Counted from the first letter of the stretch, positions 20,627 to 31,953 are shown. The stretch is DNA of 64,000 bases from Zea mays (GCF_902167145.1 NC_050101.1:131098990-131162989); one strand, 5' to 3'. A program made the numbers and translations. The notes: generated by a model not told the origin, from the letters alone.

Positions 20627-22868
20627 GGGTTCTTGTACTTGGCGGCGACAAGGTCTGCGTCGGCGGCGTCGCGTTTCGCTTGCGACTTCTTCTTGCCTTT
20701 CTTCTTGGCGTCGCGCTGAGTTGACGCCTCGGGGACATCTTCTGGTGGGCGGCTCTGGGGCTGCTTGTCCTTCCGGAAGATGACCTCAACCGCCTCCTGG
20801 CCAGAGGCGAACTTGGTGGCGATGTCCATCAGCTCGCTCGCCCTGGTGGGGGTCTTGCAACCCAGCTTGCTCACCAGGTCGCGGTAGGTGGTGCCGGCGA
20901 GGAACGCGCCGATGACATCCGAGTCGGTGACGTTGGGCAGCTCGGTGCGCTGCTTCGAGAATCGCCGGATGTAGTCCCGGAGAGACTCCCCCGGCTGCTG
21001 GCGGCAGCTTCGGAGATCCCAGGAGTTCCCAGGGCGCACGTACGTGCCCTGGAAGTTGTCGGCGAAGGCTTGGACCAGGTCGTCCCAGTTGGAGATCTGC
21101 CCCGGAGGCAGGTGCTCCAGCCAGGCTCGAGCGGTATCGGAGAGGAACAGGGGGAGGTTGCGGATGATGAGGTTGTCATCGTCCGTTCCACCCAGGTGAC
21201 AGGCCAGCCGGTAATCCGCAAGCCACAGTTCCGGCCTTGTCTCCCCCGAGTACTTTGTGATAGTAGTCGGGGTTCGGAACCGGGTCGGGAACTGCGCCCG
21301 TCGTATGGCCCGGCTGAAAGCCTGTGGACCGGGTGGTTCGGGCGAAGGACTCCGATCCTCCTCGCTGTCGTAGCGTCCCCCACGCCTGGGGTGGTAGCCT
21401 CGGCGCACCCTCTCATTGAGGTGGGTTCGACGGTTGCGGTGAGGGTGTTCGTTGCCGAGGCGACCCGGGGCCGCAGGCGCTGTGTTGCGCGTGCGCCCGG
21501 TATGGACCGAGGCTTCCCGCATGAATTGGGAAGTCGCGGCGCGATGCTCCGAGGGGTAGCCCTGCCTGCGGGAGGCAGAGCTTTCGGCCCATCGGACCGC
21601 GGCATCCTCCATGAGATTCTTGAGCTCTCCCTGGATACGCCGTCCTTCGGTAGTTGATGGCTCCGGCATCGCGCGGAGAAGTATTGCCGCTGCGGCCAGG
21701 TTCTGGCTGACCCCACTAGAAGTCGGTGGCGGCCTTGCCCTGACGTCATCGGCGATGCGGTGCTGGATGCCCTGGGGTAGATGACGCGCTTCTCCAGCCG
21801 GAGGTTGGCCCGCCCATTCCTGCCCGATGTCCCGGCGGAACGGCTCAAGCGTTCCTGCTCCCTCGTCGAGCCTGGCCTGCAACTTGCGGATTTGCTCGAG
21901 CTGTGGGTCATGATCCCCCGCCGGGACGGGGACCACAGCTAGCTCCCGAAGGATGTCAATGCGAGGCGCAGGCCTAGGGGGATCACCGTTCTCCGGTATA
22001 CCAAGATGGTTGCCTTCGCCGGGACCCCTTAGATCGACGTGGAAACATTCACGACTTGGGTCGCAGTCCTCGTCGCCGAGGCTGCGGCTACTGTCGGAAC
22101 AGTCGGAAAGGCAGTAGTCGCATGCGGTCATGAAGTCCCGCATGGCACTGAGGTTGCCAAGTCCGGAGAAATCCCAACAAAAGTCGGGCTCGTCATCTTC
22201 CTCGGAACCCGAGGGCCCGTAGGTCGAGACGGCTGTCAGCCGGTCCCAGGGTGACCGCATACGATACCCCGGAGGGTTTGGACTCGCCTCTACGAGAGCG
22301 TCCACCGAAGCGAAGTCGCTTGGTGGGTCGAGGCTGAATCCAAAAGGCACGAGATGGGAGTCGGTCGGTACCTCTTGGTCGACGGACGGTGACGAGGTCA
22401 CGTCAGGGGTAGACTGCATCGTCGTCTCAGGTACAAGGGTGACGCCCAGCAAGTCCCTCGCGAGCATGCTGGTGTCGTCCGTCCACTTGGAGTTGGCGTG
22501 TTGCGGGGAAACGACGCTTGTCTTCGTCTCAGACGCGAGGTCGATGCCCGACGTGTCCCCCGTTGGGGCGCCGGCGCCGTCGACTCGCTCGACAGCCGAT
22601 GAGGTGCCGCCTCCTGCATGGCCTTGGTTGCCCGCCTCCTCCTCCGTCGGCGGGGGAGGCGACGGGATAAACCCGAATGTTGTTCTTCCGCCACATGGAG
22701 AAGACGTCGTCGATTCCGCCGTCGGCGGGCGGGTTGTCGGTCGCCATTGTCGTCGTCGCACGGCGGAGGAAGGAGTATCATGTCGTAGCTGCCGTCGAGG
22801 GACATGAACTCAAGACTCCCCAAACGGAGCACCGTCCCGGGCCGGAAAGGTTGCTGGAGACTGCCCAT
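20627..22868 (-). pseudogene. gag of Huck-1, frameshifted
   Basis: The likely start is the ATG at 22866-22868 (MGSLQQPF), which matches the start at 49027 in the second Huck copy. A one-base loss in a G run near 22650 (GGG here, GGGG in the other copy) shifts the frame. From there the frame runs to about 20630. It covers an acidic N-terminal half and a typical gag core at about 21280-20800 (ELWLADYRLACHLGG, ARAWLEHLPPGQI, LRDYIRRFSKQ). A further frameshift near 20630 separates it from the protease frame. Gag would form the virus-like particle in the cytoplasm. Confidence 0.85.
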
Positions 22869-22908
22869 CTGGAGCTTGACGGGAAGCTGTTCGTCAACAC
22901 GCAGCAGG

Positions 22909-22926
22909 CCCCTACCTGGCGCGCCA
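22909..22926 (-). promoter_or_regulatory. Primer-binding site of Huck-1
   Basis: The minus strand reads TGGCGCGCCAGGTAGGGG two bases after the LTR end. The second Huck copy has the same site at 48969-48986 with one difference. Confidence 0.85.
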
Positions 22927-22928
22927 AC

Positions 22929-24592
22929 TGTCGGCGTTTCGAACCCCGGGGGTCCCTGGACCGACGAGTAAATTGTCGCCGCGTGCCCCAGCCCAGATGG
23001 GTCGGCGCGAGACGGAGCGCGAAGGGGGGAAGAAGCCGGAGGGAGACAGGCGTAAAAGGGGAAACCCGTGGCCTTCGTGTTTGTCCCGCGCCCAGGTCGG
23101 GTGCGCTTGCAGTAGGGGGTTACAAGCGTCCGCGTGCGAGAGAGCGAGAGGCTTATGCGTGTCGTCCCGTCCTTCCCCCGCGCGGCCAACCCTCCATAAG
23201 AGGTCCCTGGACCTTCCTTTTATAGGCGTAAGGAGAGGATCCAGGTGTACAATGGGAGGTGTAGCAGTGTGCTAACGTGTCTAGCGGAGAAGAGCTAGTG
23301 CCCTAAGTACATGCTGTCGTGGCAGCCAGAGAGGTTTTGGCACCCTGTTCGTGTGATGTCGTGGCCGTCGGAGGAGCGCTGGGGCCTGGCGAAAGGACAG
23401 ATGTCGGGGCTGTCGAGTCCTTGCTGACGTCTCCTTGCTTCCGTAAGGGGGCTGAGAGCCGCCGTCGTCATGGAGCATGCGGGGCGCCATCATTACTTGT
23501 TTACTGGGGCGAGCCAGATGGGACGCCGGTCTTGTTCCCCGTAGCCACAGCTAGCTAGGGGTACGGTAATGATGGCCCCTCCTGTGACGTGGTCGGTCTG
23601 AGCCCTGGGTTGGGCGAGGCGGAGGCTCCTCCGAGGTCGAGGTCGAGTCTGTCTTCTGAGGCCGAGGTCGAGTCCGAGCCCCTGGGTCGGGCGAGGCGGA
23701 GACCGTCGGCTGAGGCTAGGGCTGAGTCCGAGCCCTGGGTCGGGCAAGGCGGAGTTCGTCGTCTTCCGGGACTGAGCCCGAGTCCGAGCCCTGGGTCGGG
23801 CGAGGTGGAGTTCGTCGTCTTCCGGGACTGAGCTCGAGTCCGAGCCCTGGGTCGGGCGAGGCGGAGTTTGTCGTCTTCCGGGGCTGAGCCCGAGTCCGAG
23901 CCCTGGGGTCGGGCGAGGCGGAGTTCATCGTCTTCCGGGGCTGAGCCCGAGTCCGAGTCCTGGGGTCGGGCGAGGCGGAGTTCGTCGTCTTCCGGGGCTG
24001 AGCCCGAGTCCGAGCCCTGAGGTCCGGCGAGGCGGAGTTCGTCGTCTTCCGGGGCTGAGCCCGAGTCCGAGCCCTGGGGTCGGGCGAGGCGGAGTTTCCT
24101 ATGGCGCTCGAGGCTAGACTTGGCTGCTGTCAGCCTCACTCTGTCGAGTGGCGCAGCAGTCGAAGCGGCGCGGGCGGCGCTGTCCTTTTGTCAGGCCGGT
24201 CAGTGGAGCGGCGAAGTGACTGCGGTCACTTCGGCTCTGTTGACTGAAGGGCGCGCGTCAGGATAAAGGTGTCAGGCCATCTTTGCATTAAATGCTCCTG
24301 CGATACGGTCGGTCGGCGTGGCGATTTGGCCAAGGTTGCTTCTTGGCGAAGACTAGGCCTCGGGCGAGCCGAAGGTGTGTCCGTTGCTTGAGGGGGCCCT
24401 CGGGCGAGATGTGAATCCTTCGGGGTCGGCTGCCCTTGCCCGAGGCTAGGCTCGGGCGAGGCGAGATCGTGTCCCTTGAGTGGACCGAGCCTTGACTTAA
24501 TTGCACCCATCAGGCCTTTGCAGCTTTGTGTTGATGGGGGTTACCAGCTGAGATTAGGAGTCTTGGGGGTACCCTAATTATGGTCCCCGACA
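22929..24592 (-). repeat. 5' LTR of Huck-1
   Basis: This 1664-bp LTR runs from TGTCGGGG (minus, at 24592) to CCGACA (22929). It is homologous to the interrupted LTR of Huck-2 (1666 bp without its insertion). A TATAAAAG box on the minus strand is at 23217-23224. The central part carries 55-57-bp tandem repeats. Confidence 0.93.
23690..24095. repeat. 55-57-bp tandem repeats inside the Huck-1 LTR
   Basis: About six to seven copies of a unit containing GTCGTCTTCCGGGGCTGAGC, then CCGAGTCCGAGCCCTGGG and a GGGCGAGGCGGAGTT box. Copies differ in length by one or two bases. The array lies in the U3 part of the LTR, upstream of the TATA box. The same array occurs in Huck-2 at 39928-40315. Confidence 0.85.
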
Positions 24593-24799
24593 CTAATACC
24601 CGACGGGGAATTCCCTGTTGCCATCCCTAGTCTACATGTGGACTGCCCACATTGTGCAGAGAGGCTCAAGAAGAACCTAGATATCACCTTCCAGGAGAGA
24701 CACCGTCAGGGAGGGGTTACAAGTTGCTTTGGAGTCGGCAAGCCACCGAAGAGTCTTAAAGACGACGTAGAGCCAAAAAAGGTGAAGATTAAGGTTGGG
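24593..24799. other. Short unassigned flank between Huck-1 and an old gypsy element
   Basis: No gene or clear element end was recognised. CTAAT (24593-24597) is one half of the Huck-1 TSD; TTGGG (24795-24799) is the left TSD of the next element. Confidence 0.5.
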
Positions 24800-25342
24800 T
24801 GATCTGATTGGAGTCCCTACCAGGGAGGTGGCGTAGGTTGTAGGGATGAGACGTTGTAGGGCATGGATGGGTATGGTTTGAAGATGTCGTGGCTGCTAGC
24901 AAGAGACAGAGCAAGAGATGGCGCTACAGTACCGTCCTACAGTACCGTGTGTGCTGATCACGGGATTAGGCTGCCAGCGAGAGGAGGAAGGGATGGCGGC
25001 TAGGGCTCCTAGCTCCCTGAGGGAAGCCGACACCAAATAGGTTGCTTCTATTTAGTTTCTCTAGGTACAAACTAGGCCATTCATATAGAGATGGTTTCCT
25101 TCTGGTTCATAACCGGATCTCCTATTTTTACTCCAATACTTATCCAATCTATCTCTAACTAGATCTCCTATTTATTCTTCCCGATCTGCCTTATCTAATT
25201 CTATTTTTACTCCAATACTTATCCAATCTATCTCTAACTAGATCTCCTATTTCTTCTCCCTAATTTGACATGCCTTATCTAATACTAAACTGGTTCCTTA
25301 TTGGGATCGGTTGGCTGGGCCCCGGCCTTTTCGATCATAACA
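24800..25342 (-). repeat. 3' LTR of the small gypsy element
   Basis: It starts TGATCTGATTGG and ends CATAACA. It shares long blocks with 26785-27201 but contains extra sequence, including a second TTTTTACTCCAATACTTATCC block. That block appears tandemly duplicated here (near 25127 and 25203). Confidence 0.8.
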
Positions 25343-26063
25343 TCTCTCCCTGCTTGCGAAAACAGCTTGTCCTCGAGCTGAAAGTTGGGATAGAGGTGTC
25401 GAAAGTTCATCCACCCGAATCAGTACCTGCCACAATGTCGTGGTCATGAAGACCTGTTGCAACAGAGATGTTGGCCGGATATCGTTGTCAATGAAGTCGG
25501 TCGATTCCAAGTAGAAGAGGCATTGTAGCAGAGTCATTGATGCATCTTATTGTTCAACCAGAGAGAGACGACAGAGAGGGCAAGCAGGGCCACCGGTTCT
25601 GCCGAGGCTTGCACGCTGCCCAGTTGCTGGGGCGGCGTTTGCTGCAGCAACGCACCCAGCGAGGCTCGATTTGACGTAGGCTTGCCCTAGCGCGGTGGGG
25701 GTTCAGCGCCCCGTGCTGTTGGGGCCAGCGGTGACACAGCTGCGTGGGCCTTGAAGGCCTGGGCCAAGTACATGGTTGATTGGAGGTCCCATGCGAAGCA
25801 AGCTCGACGTTGATGTGGATGTGGTACAAGAGCCTACCCACGAACAACTCGACCTTCTAGAATGCCGAGAGGTTGCGGGAGTGGCACATCACTATGTTGA
25901 AGCGGTCAGCGTAGTCCTACAATACTGTGGAGGTGAACGAAAGGTGTGCCATCTCGGAGAGGCTTGTACCCCACACGGTCGGCCCAAAGCAGAGGGAGCA
26001 CAGCTCATGAAAGCGCTCCCATGAGGGCATACCCTCGTCCTACTCAAGGGCATATTACCACAT
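25343..26063 (-). pseudogene. Decayed gag 3' part of the small gypsy element
   Basis: This is internal sequence between gag and the purine tract. Short minus-strand frames have gag-like composition but no continuous frame. I see no protease or RT motif. Confidence 0.45.
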
Positions 26064-26680
26064 CTAGGCTACGCCTGTGATGTGGTAGGAGGCCAGCCAT
26101 ATGCGATCTGAGGCCATCGTCCGATGTCCTCGGAAGAATTTCTCGCACTGATTGAGCAAGTGGAGGGGGTCTGCAGTGCCGTCGTAGGTGGGGAACTCCA
26201 GCTTGTAGAAGCGCGGTGGGGCGAGGCCGAGGTTTGGATCTGGAGAGACGTTGTGGGAATGTGTGGCCGGAATGCCATGATCACCAGACGACCCACCGTA
26301 CACTAGGGTGTCGTCCCCCACCATAGAATACTCGACTCGTACTAGGGTTGGGTGGCACATACGGGTTTGGGAGCGTCGCCATCGTGAATTGGGGGCGTGT
26401 GTTGAGGCGAGAGCGTATTATGGGATGGGCGAGGGCAATGGCGGCATGGATAGGAGGTGAATGGGGACGGGGGGGGCTAGGTGTGCGGATCGAGCCTGGA
26501 AGGGGAGCAACGCCAATGCCGGTGGCATTGGCAATGCATGCAGCGGCGACGAAAGGGTGGTATGGGACATGTGCCCTTGCGGTGGGAAATTGGTGGAGAT
26601 GAAGGTGGTGATGGCCGCCTCGGAACACCCGAGATCAACAACCGCCTAGGCCATGACTTCTAGGGTAAGGGCCGACACTG
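26064..26680 (-). pseudogene. gag of the small gypsy element
   Basis: The minus-strand frame 26064-26360 contains KLEFPTYDG, a WLNQCEKFF-like block (LLNQCEKFFRGHRT) and WLASYHITG. These are typical of gypsy/chromovirus gag. It ends at TAG 26064-26066, where family members usually have Gln, so CAG to TAG is likely. The upstream N-terminal part is in another frame, so at least one frameshift is present. Confidence 0.7.
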
Positions 26681-26784
26681 TTGACGGGATGTGAGGATAG
26701 GGGCTATGGCGGTCGGTGGCGGCGCAGAGGTTGCTGGTGGCACGGTGGTGGTGGGTGGAGGACCTGACATAGTCGATACCATAT

Positions 26785-27201
26785 TGATATGATTGGAGTC
26801 CCTATCAGGGAGGCGGCGTAGGTTGTAGGGATGAGACACTGTAGGGTGTGGCTGGGTATGGTTTGAAGATGCCATGGCTGCTGGTGAGAGATAGAGCAAT
26901 AGATGGTGCTACAGTATTGTGGTGGCGGCTAGGGCTCCCAGCTCCCTGAGGAAGTCGGCAACAAATAGGTTGCTTCTCCTTAGTTTCCCTAGGTGCAAAC
27001 TAGGCCATTTATATAGAGATGGCTTCCTTCTGCTAAGACCGGTTCATAATCGGATCTCCTATTTTTACTCCAATACTTATCCAATCTATCTCTAATTAGA
27101 TCTCCTATTTCTTCTCCCTAATCTGACCTGCCATATCTAATACTAAATTGATTCCTTTATTGGGATTGGTTGGCTAGGCCCTGGCCTTTCCGATCATAAC
27201 A
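26785..27201 (-). repeat. 5' LTR of the small gypsy element
   Basis: It starts TGATATGATTGG and ends CATAACA. The PBS (minus strand ATGGTATCGACTATG) lies directly to its left, which makes this the 5' LTR. Confidence 0.8.
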
Positions 27202-27537
27202 TCGGGAAACTACAATTAAGGCTAAAACTAGATCTAATCTAAGGATAATGAAGAAAATAATGTAAAACTGATTTATAGATCGATTGATGGTGTCTCAGTC
27301 GGTCGTACCCCTTCATATTTATAGGAGGTCGGACTGTTCAGGTTAATACATTGGCCTGTCCAAGGCTGGACTATCTGGGCTACTATGTTGGACTATCTGA
27401 GGGCCGGACAGTCCGAACTTTCCTCTCAGGACTGTCTTGTGGCACCAAATTAGGTGACTCTCGAGGAAAGCATCACAACTGTTGTATTAACTAGAGCTGT
27501 TCACCAGCACAAGAGACCTAGGTAAGCAAGCACCTAG
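27202..27537. other. Unassigned stretch with GGACAGTCCG-type motifs
   Basis: No gene is seen. Motifs such as GCCGGACAGTCCG recall the palindromes in Opie/Ji LTRs, so this may be an old LTR remnant. I could not define its ends. Confidence 0.35.
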
Positions 27538-27619
27538 TGTTGAGTTTGTGATCCAAATTCTACATATGGGGCCGTGTTGGCGAGCGAAGCGGAGGCCCGT
27601 CGCCGGAGGCTTGGGCTAG

Positions 27620-29045
27620 AGGTAAAAGGATATAAATTGTGTAACCCTAAAACAAAGAAGGCCATGTTGAGTAGAAGTGTTGTTTTCAAAGAATTTGAAA
27701 TGTGTTATGCTTTTCATTCATCTAATGTCCAGCTAATGTCCAGCAGTCAGTTCCACATAAAGTAAGTCTGCAGGTGGAGAACTTAGATGAGGATGACAAC
27801 ATGTTTCAGGATGCTGCTATTTTAGATCCACCGGTTCATGATATTTCACCCATTGTTGATGATTCTTTGTCTATTGAGCATTCTTCTCCTGTTGTGTAGC
27901 AACCACAACAGTATGTTGTAGTTGGAAGGGCTAAAAGAGATTGGGCCTCTGAAGAGATTGATTGAAGAATGCAACATTGCTTTTGCTCTGAGTTGTGCAG
28001 AGGATGTTGACTGCAGTATAGAGCCTTCCACTTATAATGAAGCAATGGTTTCCAATGATGATGACAAATGGGTGTTTGCTATGCAAGAAGAGATGCAGTC
28101 ACTTGAGAAAAATGGTACATGGGACATTGTTCACTTGCCTAAAGAAAAGAAGACAGTCCACTGCAAATGGATCTTCAAAAGAAAGGAGGGTTTATCTCCA
28201 AGTGAGCCTCCAAGGTTTAAGGCAAGGTTAGTTGCAAAAGGTTTCAGTCAAATACTAGGAATTGATTATAATGATGTTTTCTCTCAAATTGTAAAGCATA
28301 GTTCTATTCGTACTTTCTTGGGTATTGTTGCTATGCAAGATCTTGAGCTTGAATAGTTAAATGTGAAGATTGATTTCTTACATGGAGAGTTGGAAGAAGA
28401 AATTTACATGGATCAGGTTGAAGGTTTTATGGTTCCTGGTAAGGAAAATTTTGTTTGCAAATTGAAGAAGTCAATTTATGGTTTGAAGCAGTCTCCGAGG
28501 CAGTGGTACAATAGGTTTGATTCATTTATGATTTCTAATGCCTTTAAAAGGTCCCAATATGATAGTTGTGTCTATATTAAATTTGTAAATGGTTCACCTA
28601 TCTATTTGTTGTTATATATTGATGACATGTTGATTGCTGCCAAGAGCAAGAAGGAGTTCGCTATCTTAAAAGCACATTTAAGTAGCGAGTTTGAGATCAA
28701 GGACCTGGAAGCCGCTAGAAAGATTCTTGGCATGGAGATTGGGAGAGATAGGAAACCTGGTTTGCTATTTCTCATTCAACGCAGTCAATTGGAGGGCTTG
28801 TCCACAGTCCACAGTTGCTTTGTCTACTACATAGGCAAAGTATGTTGCAACTTGTGATGTTAGCAAAGAAGTTGTTTGTTTGAAAGGTCTATATGCTAAG
28901 TTTTGTGGAGATACATCTTGCATTGCATTGCTCTGTGACAGTCAGAGTGCTATTTGCCTTACAAAGGATCAGATGTTTCATGAGAGCACAAAGCATATTG
29001 ATATTAAGTATCATTATATCCGGAAAATAGCTGCGAACGGTAATT
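27620..29045 (+). pseudogene. Copia pol remnant (integrase end, RT, RNase H)
   Basis: Frames in order give GYKLCNPKTKK with SRSVVFKE (the end of integrase), then WVFAMQEEMQSLEKNGTW, CKWIFKRK and [10 protein letters not shown]. Next come KKSIYGLKQSPRQWY and YIDDMLIA (RT catalytic YIDD), and an RNase H end with CDSQSAICL and HIDIKYHYIR. Stops include TAG 28354-28356 (probably from CAG) and TAG 28832-28834. It belongs to Ty1/copia and is not functional. Confidence 0.85.
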
Positions 29046-29259
29046 AAATTGAGGGTATGCAAGATCAATACACATTTCAATCTAGATGATATGATGACTA
29101 AACTTGTTCCTGGAGCTAAGTTTGAGCTTTGCTCGAACTTAGTTGGTATAATTGTTTAGCCCTAGTGGCTATGTTGGCACCAACAGTTTGTTCCTTCTAT
29201 TATTCAGAAAGTTGATTACAAATTATGGCTAAGAGTTGAATTTGTCTCAAGGTGGAGAT

Positions 29260-29565
29260 TGTTGAGTTTGCGATCCAAATTCTGTATATGGGGGCCATGT
29301 TGGCGAGCGAAGTGGAGGCCCGTCGCCGGAGGCTTGTGCCGGAGACCCTAATTAGGGTTTCTACCGCGTCATTAGTTTTACTCCTCTTGTAAGCCACCAT
29401 CTAAGGACGACGTTCTGTAAACACTACATATTATAGTGAAGATTTTGTCAAGCTAGTGCCCGTGGTTTTTCCCTTCGCATTGAAGGGTTTTCCATGTAAA
29501 TCTGTGTGTCGTTCTCTGTGGTTTATTGGTTGATCTAATTCGTTTTCATGCCGATTCTGCTAACA
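29260..29565 (+). repeat. 3' LTR of the old copia element
   Basis: TGTTGAG to GCTAACA. The first ~75 bp match 27538-27613 with few differences, which proves a direct repeat. Confidence 0.82.
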
Positions 29566-30287
29566 CCTTGCACTTATACTATTATAAAAGAGCCCACTGT
29601 CCAGATGTCAGAATTCAGACAGCTAAACAATGTTAGAATGACACTCTGCATATCTGCATTTATCCCTGGTTTTTTCGCTCACTTCTTTGTTTGACACTGC
29701 AAATCTGCAATTCTGTACTGAGTACATGAATAGCTCCCCGGAATAGTTCTGAATGATTTGCAATGGTTACCCTTGTTCCTTGGAAACAAATTTGGGTTGA
29801 TTTATCATATGTACTGTCAAGTAAAGCTTTGGGGCTTGTGATCTGAACTTGTTTCTGACCTTGAGTCATGGAATTGCAGAGTGACTTCATTTCCTGTTTA
29901 CGCATAACTTTTAGGGGAGAGGGAGTTGCCGTTGCTTCGAAACTTGAAAGGGAACACTGGGAAGTGAAGACCAAAATTATTCCCTGCCTTTTCAACTTTA
30001 CTTTATGACGATGATTACTACTGGGCAATTTTCTAGAACCTACGGTCATCTCAAAAGCCATGTCAAGGTATGTTGTGTGACTTGCACATCTGAACTCTAT
30101 GCTTTGGATAGAGAGGCTACGCTGGATTATTATAAAAGAAAGGGATTTTTGACTAGTCTCCATTTCTTGCTGATGTTCTGGCGATCTAGACTCTGGAGCA
30201 TCTTTTAAGTGTTCGTTGAACTGTTCGCGATGATCCATTGACGTTGACACCTGTGCTACTGTCAAACCTTGCGAGCTTATAAAATTA
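29566..30287. other. Unassigned flank between the copia remnant and the Helitron
   Basis: A 211-codon minus-strand frame (29660-30295) has no motif I recognise. It runs into the Helitron end, so it is probably chance. Near 29571 the plus strand reads TTATACTATTATAA, weakly like a Hel1 5' end, but the first bases do not fit. Confidence 0.4.
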
Positions 30288-30325
30288 CTAGTCATGTGCC
30301 CGTGCGTTGCTACGGTCTCTATATA
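30288..30325 (-). promoter_or_regulatory. Helitron 3' terminus with hairpin
   Basis: Minus strand ends CTAG at 30288-30291. The subterminal CCGT...ACGG can form a short stem. It matches the ends at 34247 and 37793 in the core GCAACGCACGGG. Confidence 0.75.
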
Positions 30326-30734
30326 TCACATATATAATATATACCTTGTTTAAAGAAACAAACTAAATATTATGCAAATCTACATGCCTATAGTGTCAGC
30401 TTGTTTTGAACTTTTGCTAGGAGCCCTAGAAACTTAGATTCTGAGTCTCCAAACTTGCTAATGGAATGCATTTTTTCATAGCTAAAGCATTAAATAATGT
30501 GTTTTCACATAGGGTGAGAGAGACTAAAGCAAAGCGTCCAAATTCCAGCGAACACTACAGAGTCAATATATATAGATTCTAGATGCAAGAGCAATAAAAA
30601 ACATTCCTTTAGTTTTTCTTTCAATAAAATTTGTACAGGGCTAATCACTGATGGTATAGAGCCAGAAAATGTGTTCCCTTGCAAAGACCATATAAAGATA
30701 ATTTACATATTTCAGATCACTGCTTGCAATAATT

Positions 30735-31295
30735 AAACCAAATACATTTCTTGCTTTGAACGTTGAATGCCACTATAACGCAGATGTTACTCACTGCTTC
30801 ACCTGCAACCATACTGCTCTTGGCATGTATCTTTGTCGCAACACCAACAAAGCCCTTCATTAAAAGTTGCTGAAAGCATAAAAAACAATGTTATCATTTC
30901 AGAGATAGTGTGGAAGTTTTTATTAGTACATACATTCTATTATTCAAATCCATCTTTAAGAAAACATGAATGCATCACATCTTGCTAATCTTGTTGTTGC
31001 TCATTTTGTCTACAGATGACACCGCTTAAAAGTAGGCCAAGAAATTACCTAAGCAAAGTTGGCAAGCACAAGTAGTGGCCAGACTAAGTATTGCCACTCT
31101 CCACTCGATGATAAATCCAACAACGAAAGAAGTCATATGGGAAGACATATTTCTGCAGGATGACTGAAATTCTCTCGGCTATAGCCGACTTCTCATCAGC
31201 TGCATCAACAGCTAGACGCACAGCCACAAGACTAAAAATGTTTTCTTCTTCGTCAAATCAACCAACTTCATTCCTAAGTATTGCCACAAGGAATA
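30735..31295 (-). pseudogene. ABCB (P-glycoprotein/MDR) transporter fragment, two exons
   Basis: The upstream exon (31049 to about 31290) encodes AILRNEVG, then ADEKSAIAERISVILQ and FIIEWRVAILSLAT, from the second transmembrane domain of plant ABCB exporters. The next exon (about 30735-30869) starts after TTTCAG with QLLMKGF and continues AKSSMVAGEAVSNI and VAFNVQ. The intron between them keeps GT and AG. A TGA at 31258-31260 replaces the Trp of NEVGWFDEEE-type sequences, and a small deletion breaks the frame near 31070. It is a captured gene piece, not a working transporter. Confidence 0.8.
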
Positions 31296-31745
31296 TTGTA
31301 GAGATTCACAACATACTCAAATGACACCACAAAAACTAATTAAGGAATGGAGAAAATATTAAATATGTACCGTACAACATCCTCTGAACCCTGACAGTAA
31401 GATTTTCTCCCATGATGCTGAAGAAGTAATGCTACACAAGATAAGCAATGACGGCATAAAACAACCTTTAGAAATTAATAATATTTATCCTTTTAATTTC
31501 AGGTGGACAGTTTGTCATGTTGTAAACTATTCCATCCATTGTCATTTTACAAGGCATATTAGGATTTAAGAAGTCTTTCAAGGAATGCTTTCACCATTAA
31601 TTCATCTTGAAATCATTCTCAATTACTACAAAACCACGTGAAATATGAATCTACATGTATTTTATTTACTATTTGATGGTCAATGTTTATAAAGTTTCGT
31701 TCTTAAAAGAAATTTAATATGCCTTACACATTATGAAATGGAAGG

Positions 31746-31953
31746 AGCATTACTATTTAATATGCCTTATCCATTGAGGTTGTTGCTTGAGAGGTCCCTA
31801 CAAAATAAGAGGAAGTAAACATAAAAAGAGGGGTTTTGAGCAATATTAAAGTATGTAGGTCGATCAACAAGAAAGCTTATATAGAAATGTAAGTGATGGC
31901 ATTTGACATAGAAATCTGGTATTGGTCCATTTAGATTGTTGTGAGACAGATCC
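31746..31953 (-). pseudogene. Leucine-rich-repeat exons, probably from an LRR receptor kinase
   Basis: Two exons start right after splice-acceptor-like sites (31953 and 31797, minus strand). They encode DLSHNNLNGPIPDF and DLSSNNLNG. This is the plant LRR consensus in the one-repeat-per-exon form usual for LRR receptor kinases. No kinase domain is present. Confidence 0.65.

Larger units (their letters stand above)
1..24592 (-). mobile_element. Huck-like Tat-lineage gypsy LTR retrotransposon (Huck-1), 3' end outside window
   Basis: This is a minus-strand Ty3/gypsy element whose 5' LTR is at the right (22929-24592). Reading leftwards come the PBS, gag, protease, RT, RNase H, integrase, an antisense gene, and a 3' internal segment that runs off position 1. 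A younger Tat element at 1107-12881 interrupts it. The LTR begins TGTCGGGGACCATAATTAGG on the minus strand, which I recognise as the Huck-type start common in maize. The LTR matches a second copy on the plus strand at 39428-48966. The coding part has about a dozen stops, frameshifts and an integrase deletion, so it is not autonomous. Its right flank after the LTR is CTAAT, one half of a TSD whose partner is not in view. Confidence 0.85.
24800..27201 (-). mobile_element. Gypsy deletion derivative with LTRs and gag only
   Basis: Related LTRs lie at 24800-25342 (543 bp) and 26785-27201 (417 bp). The flanks are TTGGG (24795-24799) and TCGGG (27202-27206), a 5-bp TSD with one change. On the minus strand an iMet-type PBS (TGGTATC) follows the right LTR, and a purine tract (GCAGGGAGAGA) precedes the left one. 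The internal region is only 1442 bp and has gag but no protease, RT or integrase, so the copy depends on a relative for movement. LTR divergence and the length difference show it is old. Confidence 0.8.
27538..29565 (+). mobile_element. Old copia element with truncated 5' LTR and partial pol
   Basis: A 306-bp 3' LTR (29260-29565, TGTTGAG to CTAACA) follows a purine tract (AAGGTGGAGATT). Only the first 75-80 bp of the 5' LTR survive (27538 to about 27613). They join directly to the middle of pol, so the deletion took the rest of the LTR, gag, protease and most of integrase. Flanks CCTAG (27533-27537) and CCTTG (29566-29570) look like a 5-bp TSD with one change. Confidence 0.78.

Noticed and set aside
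20871..21911. Long (346-codon) second minus-strand frame inside Huck-1 gag
   Set aside because: It overlaps the real gag frame entirely and its composition (Ser/Arg/Pro-rich) is what a shifted GC-rich frame gives. No motif is visible.
29571..29585. Helitron 5' end on the plus strand
   Set aside because: TTATACTATTATAA lacks the leading TC, and pairing it with the 34247 end would cross the better-supported 30288-37363 Helitron.
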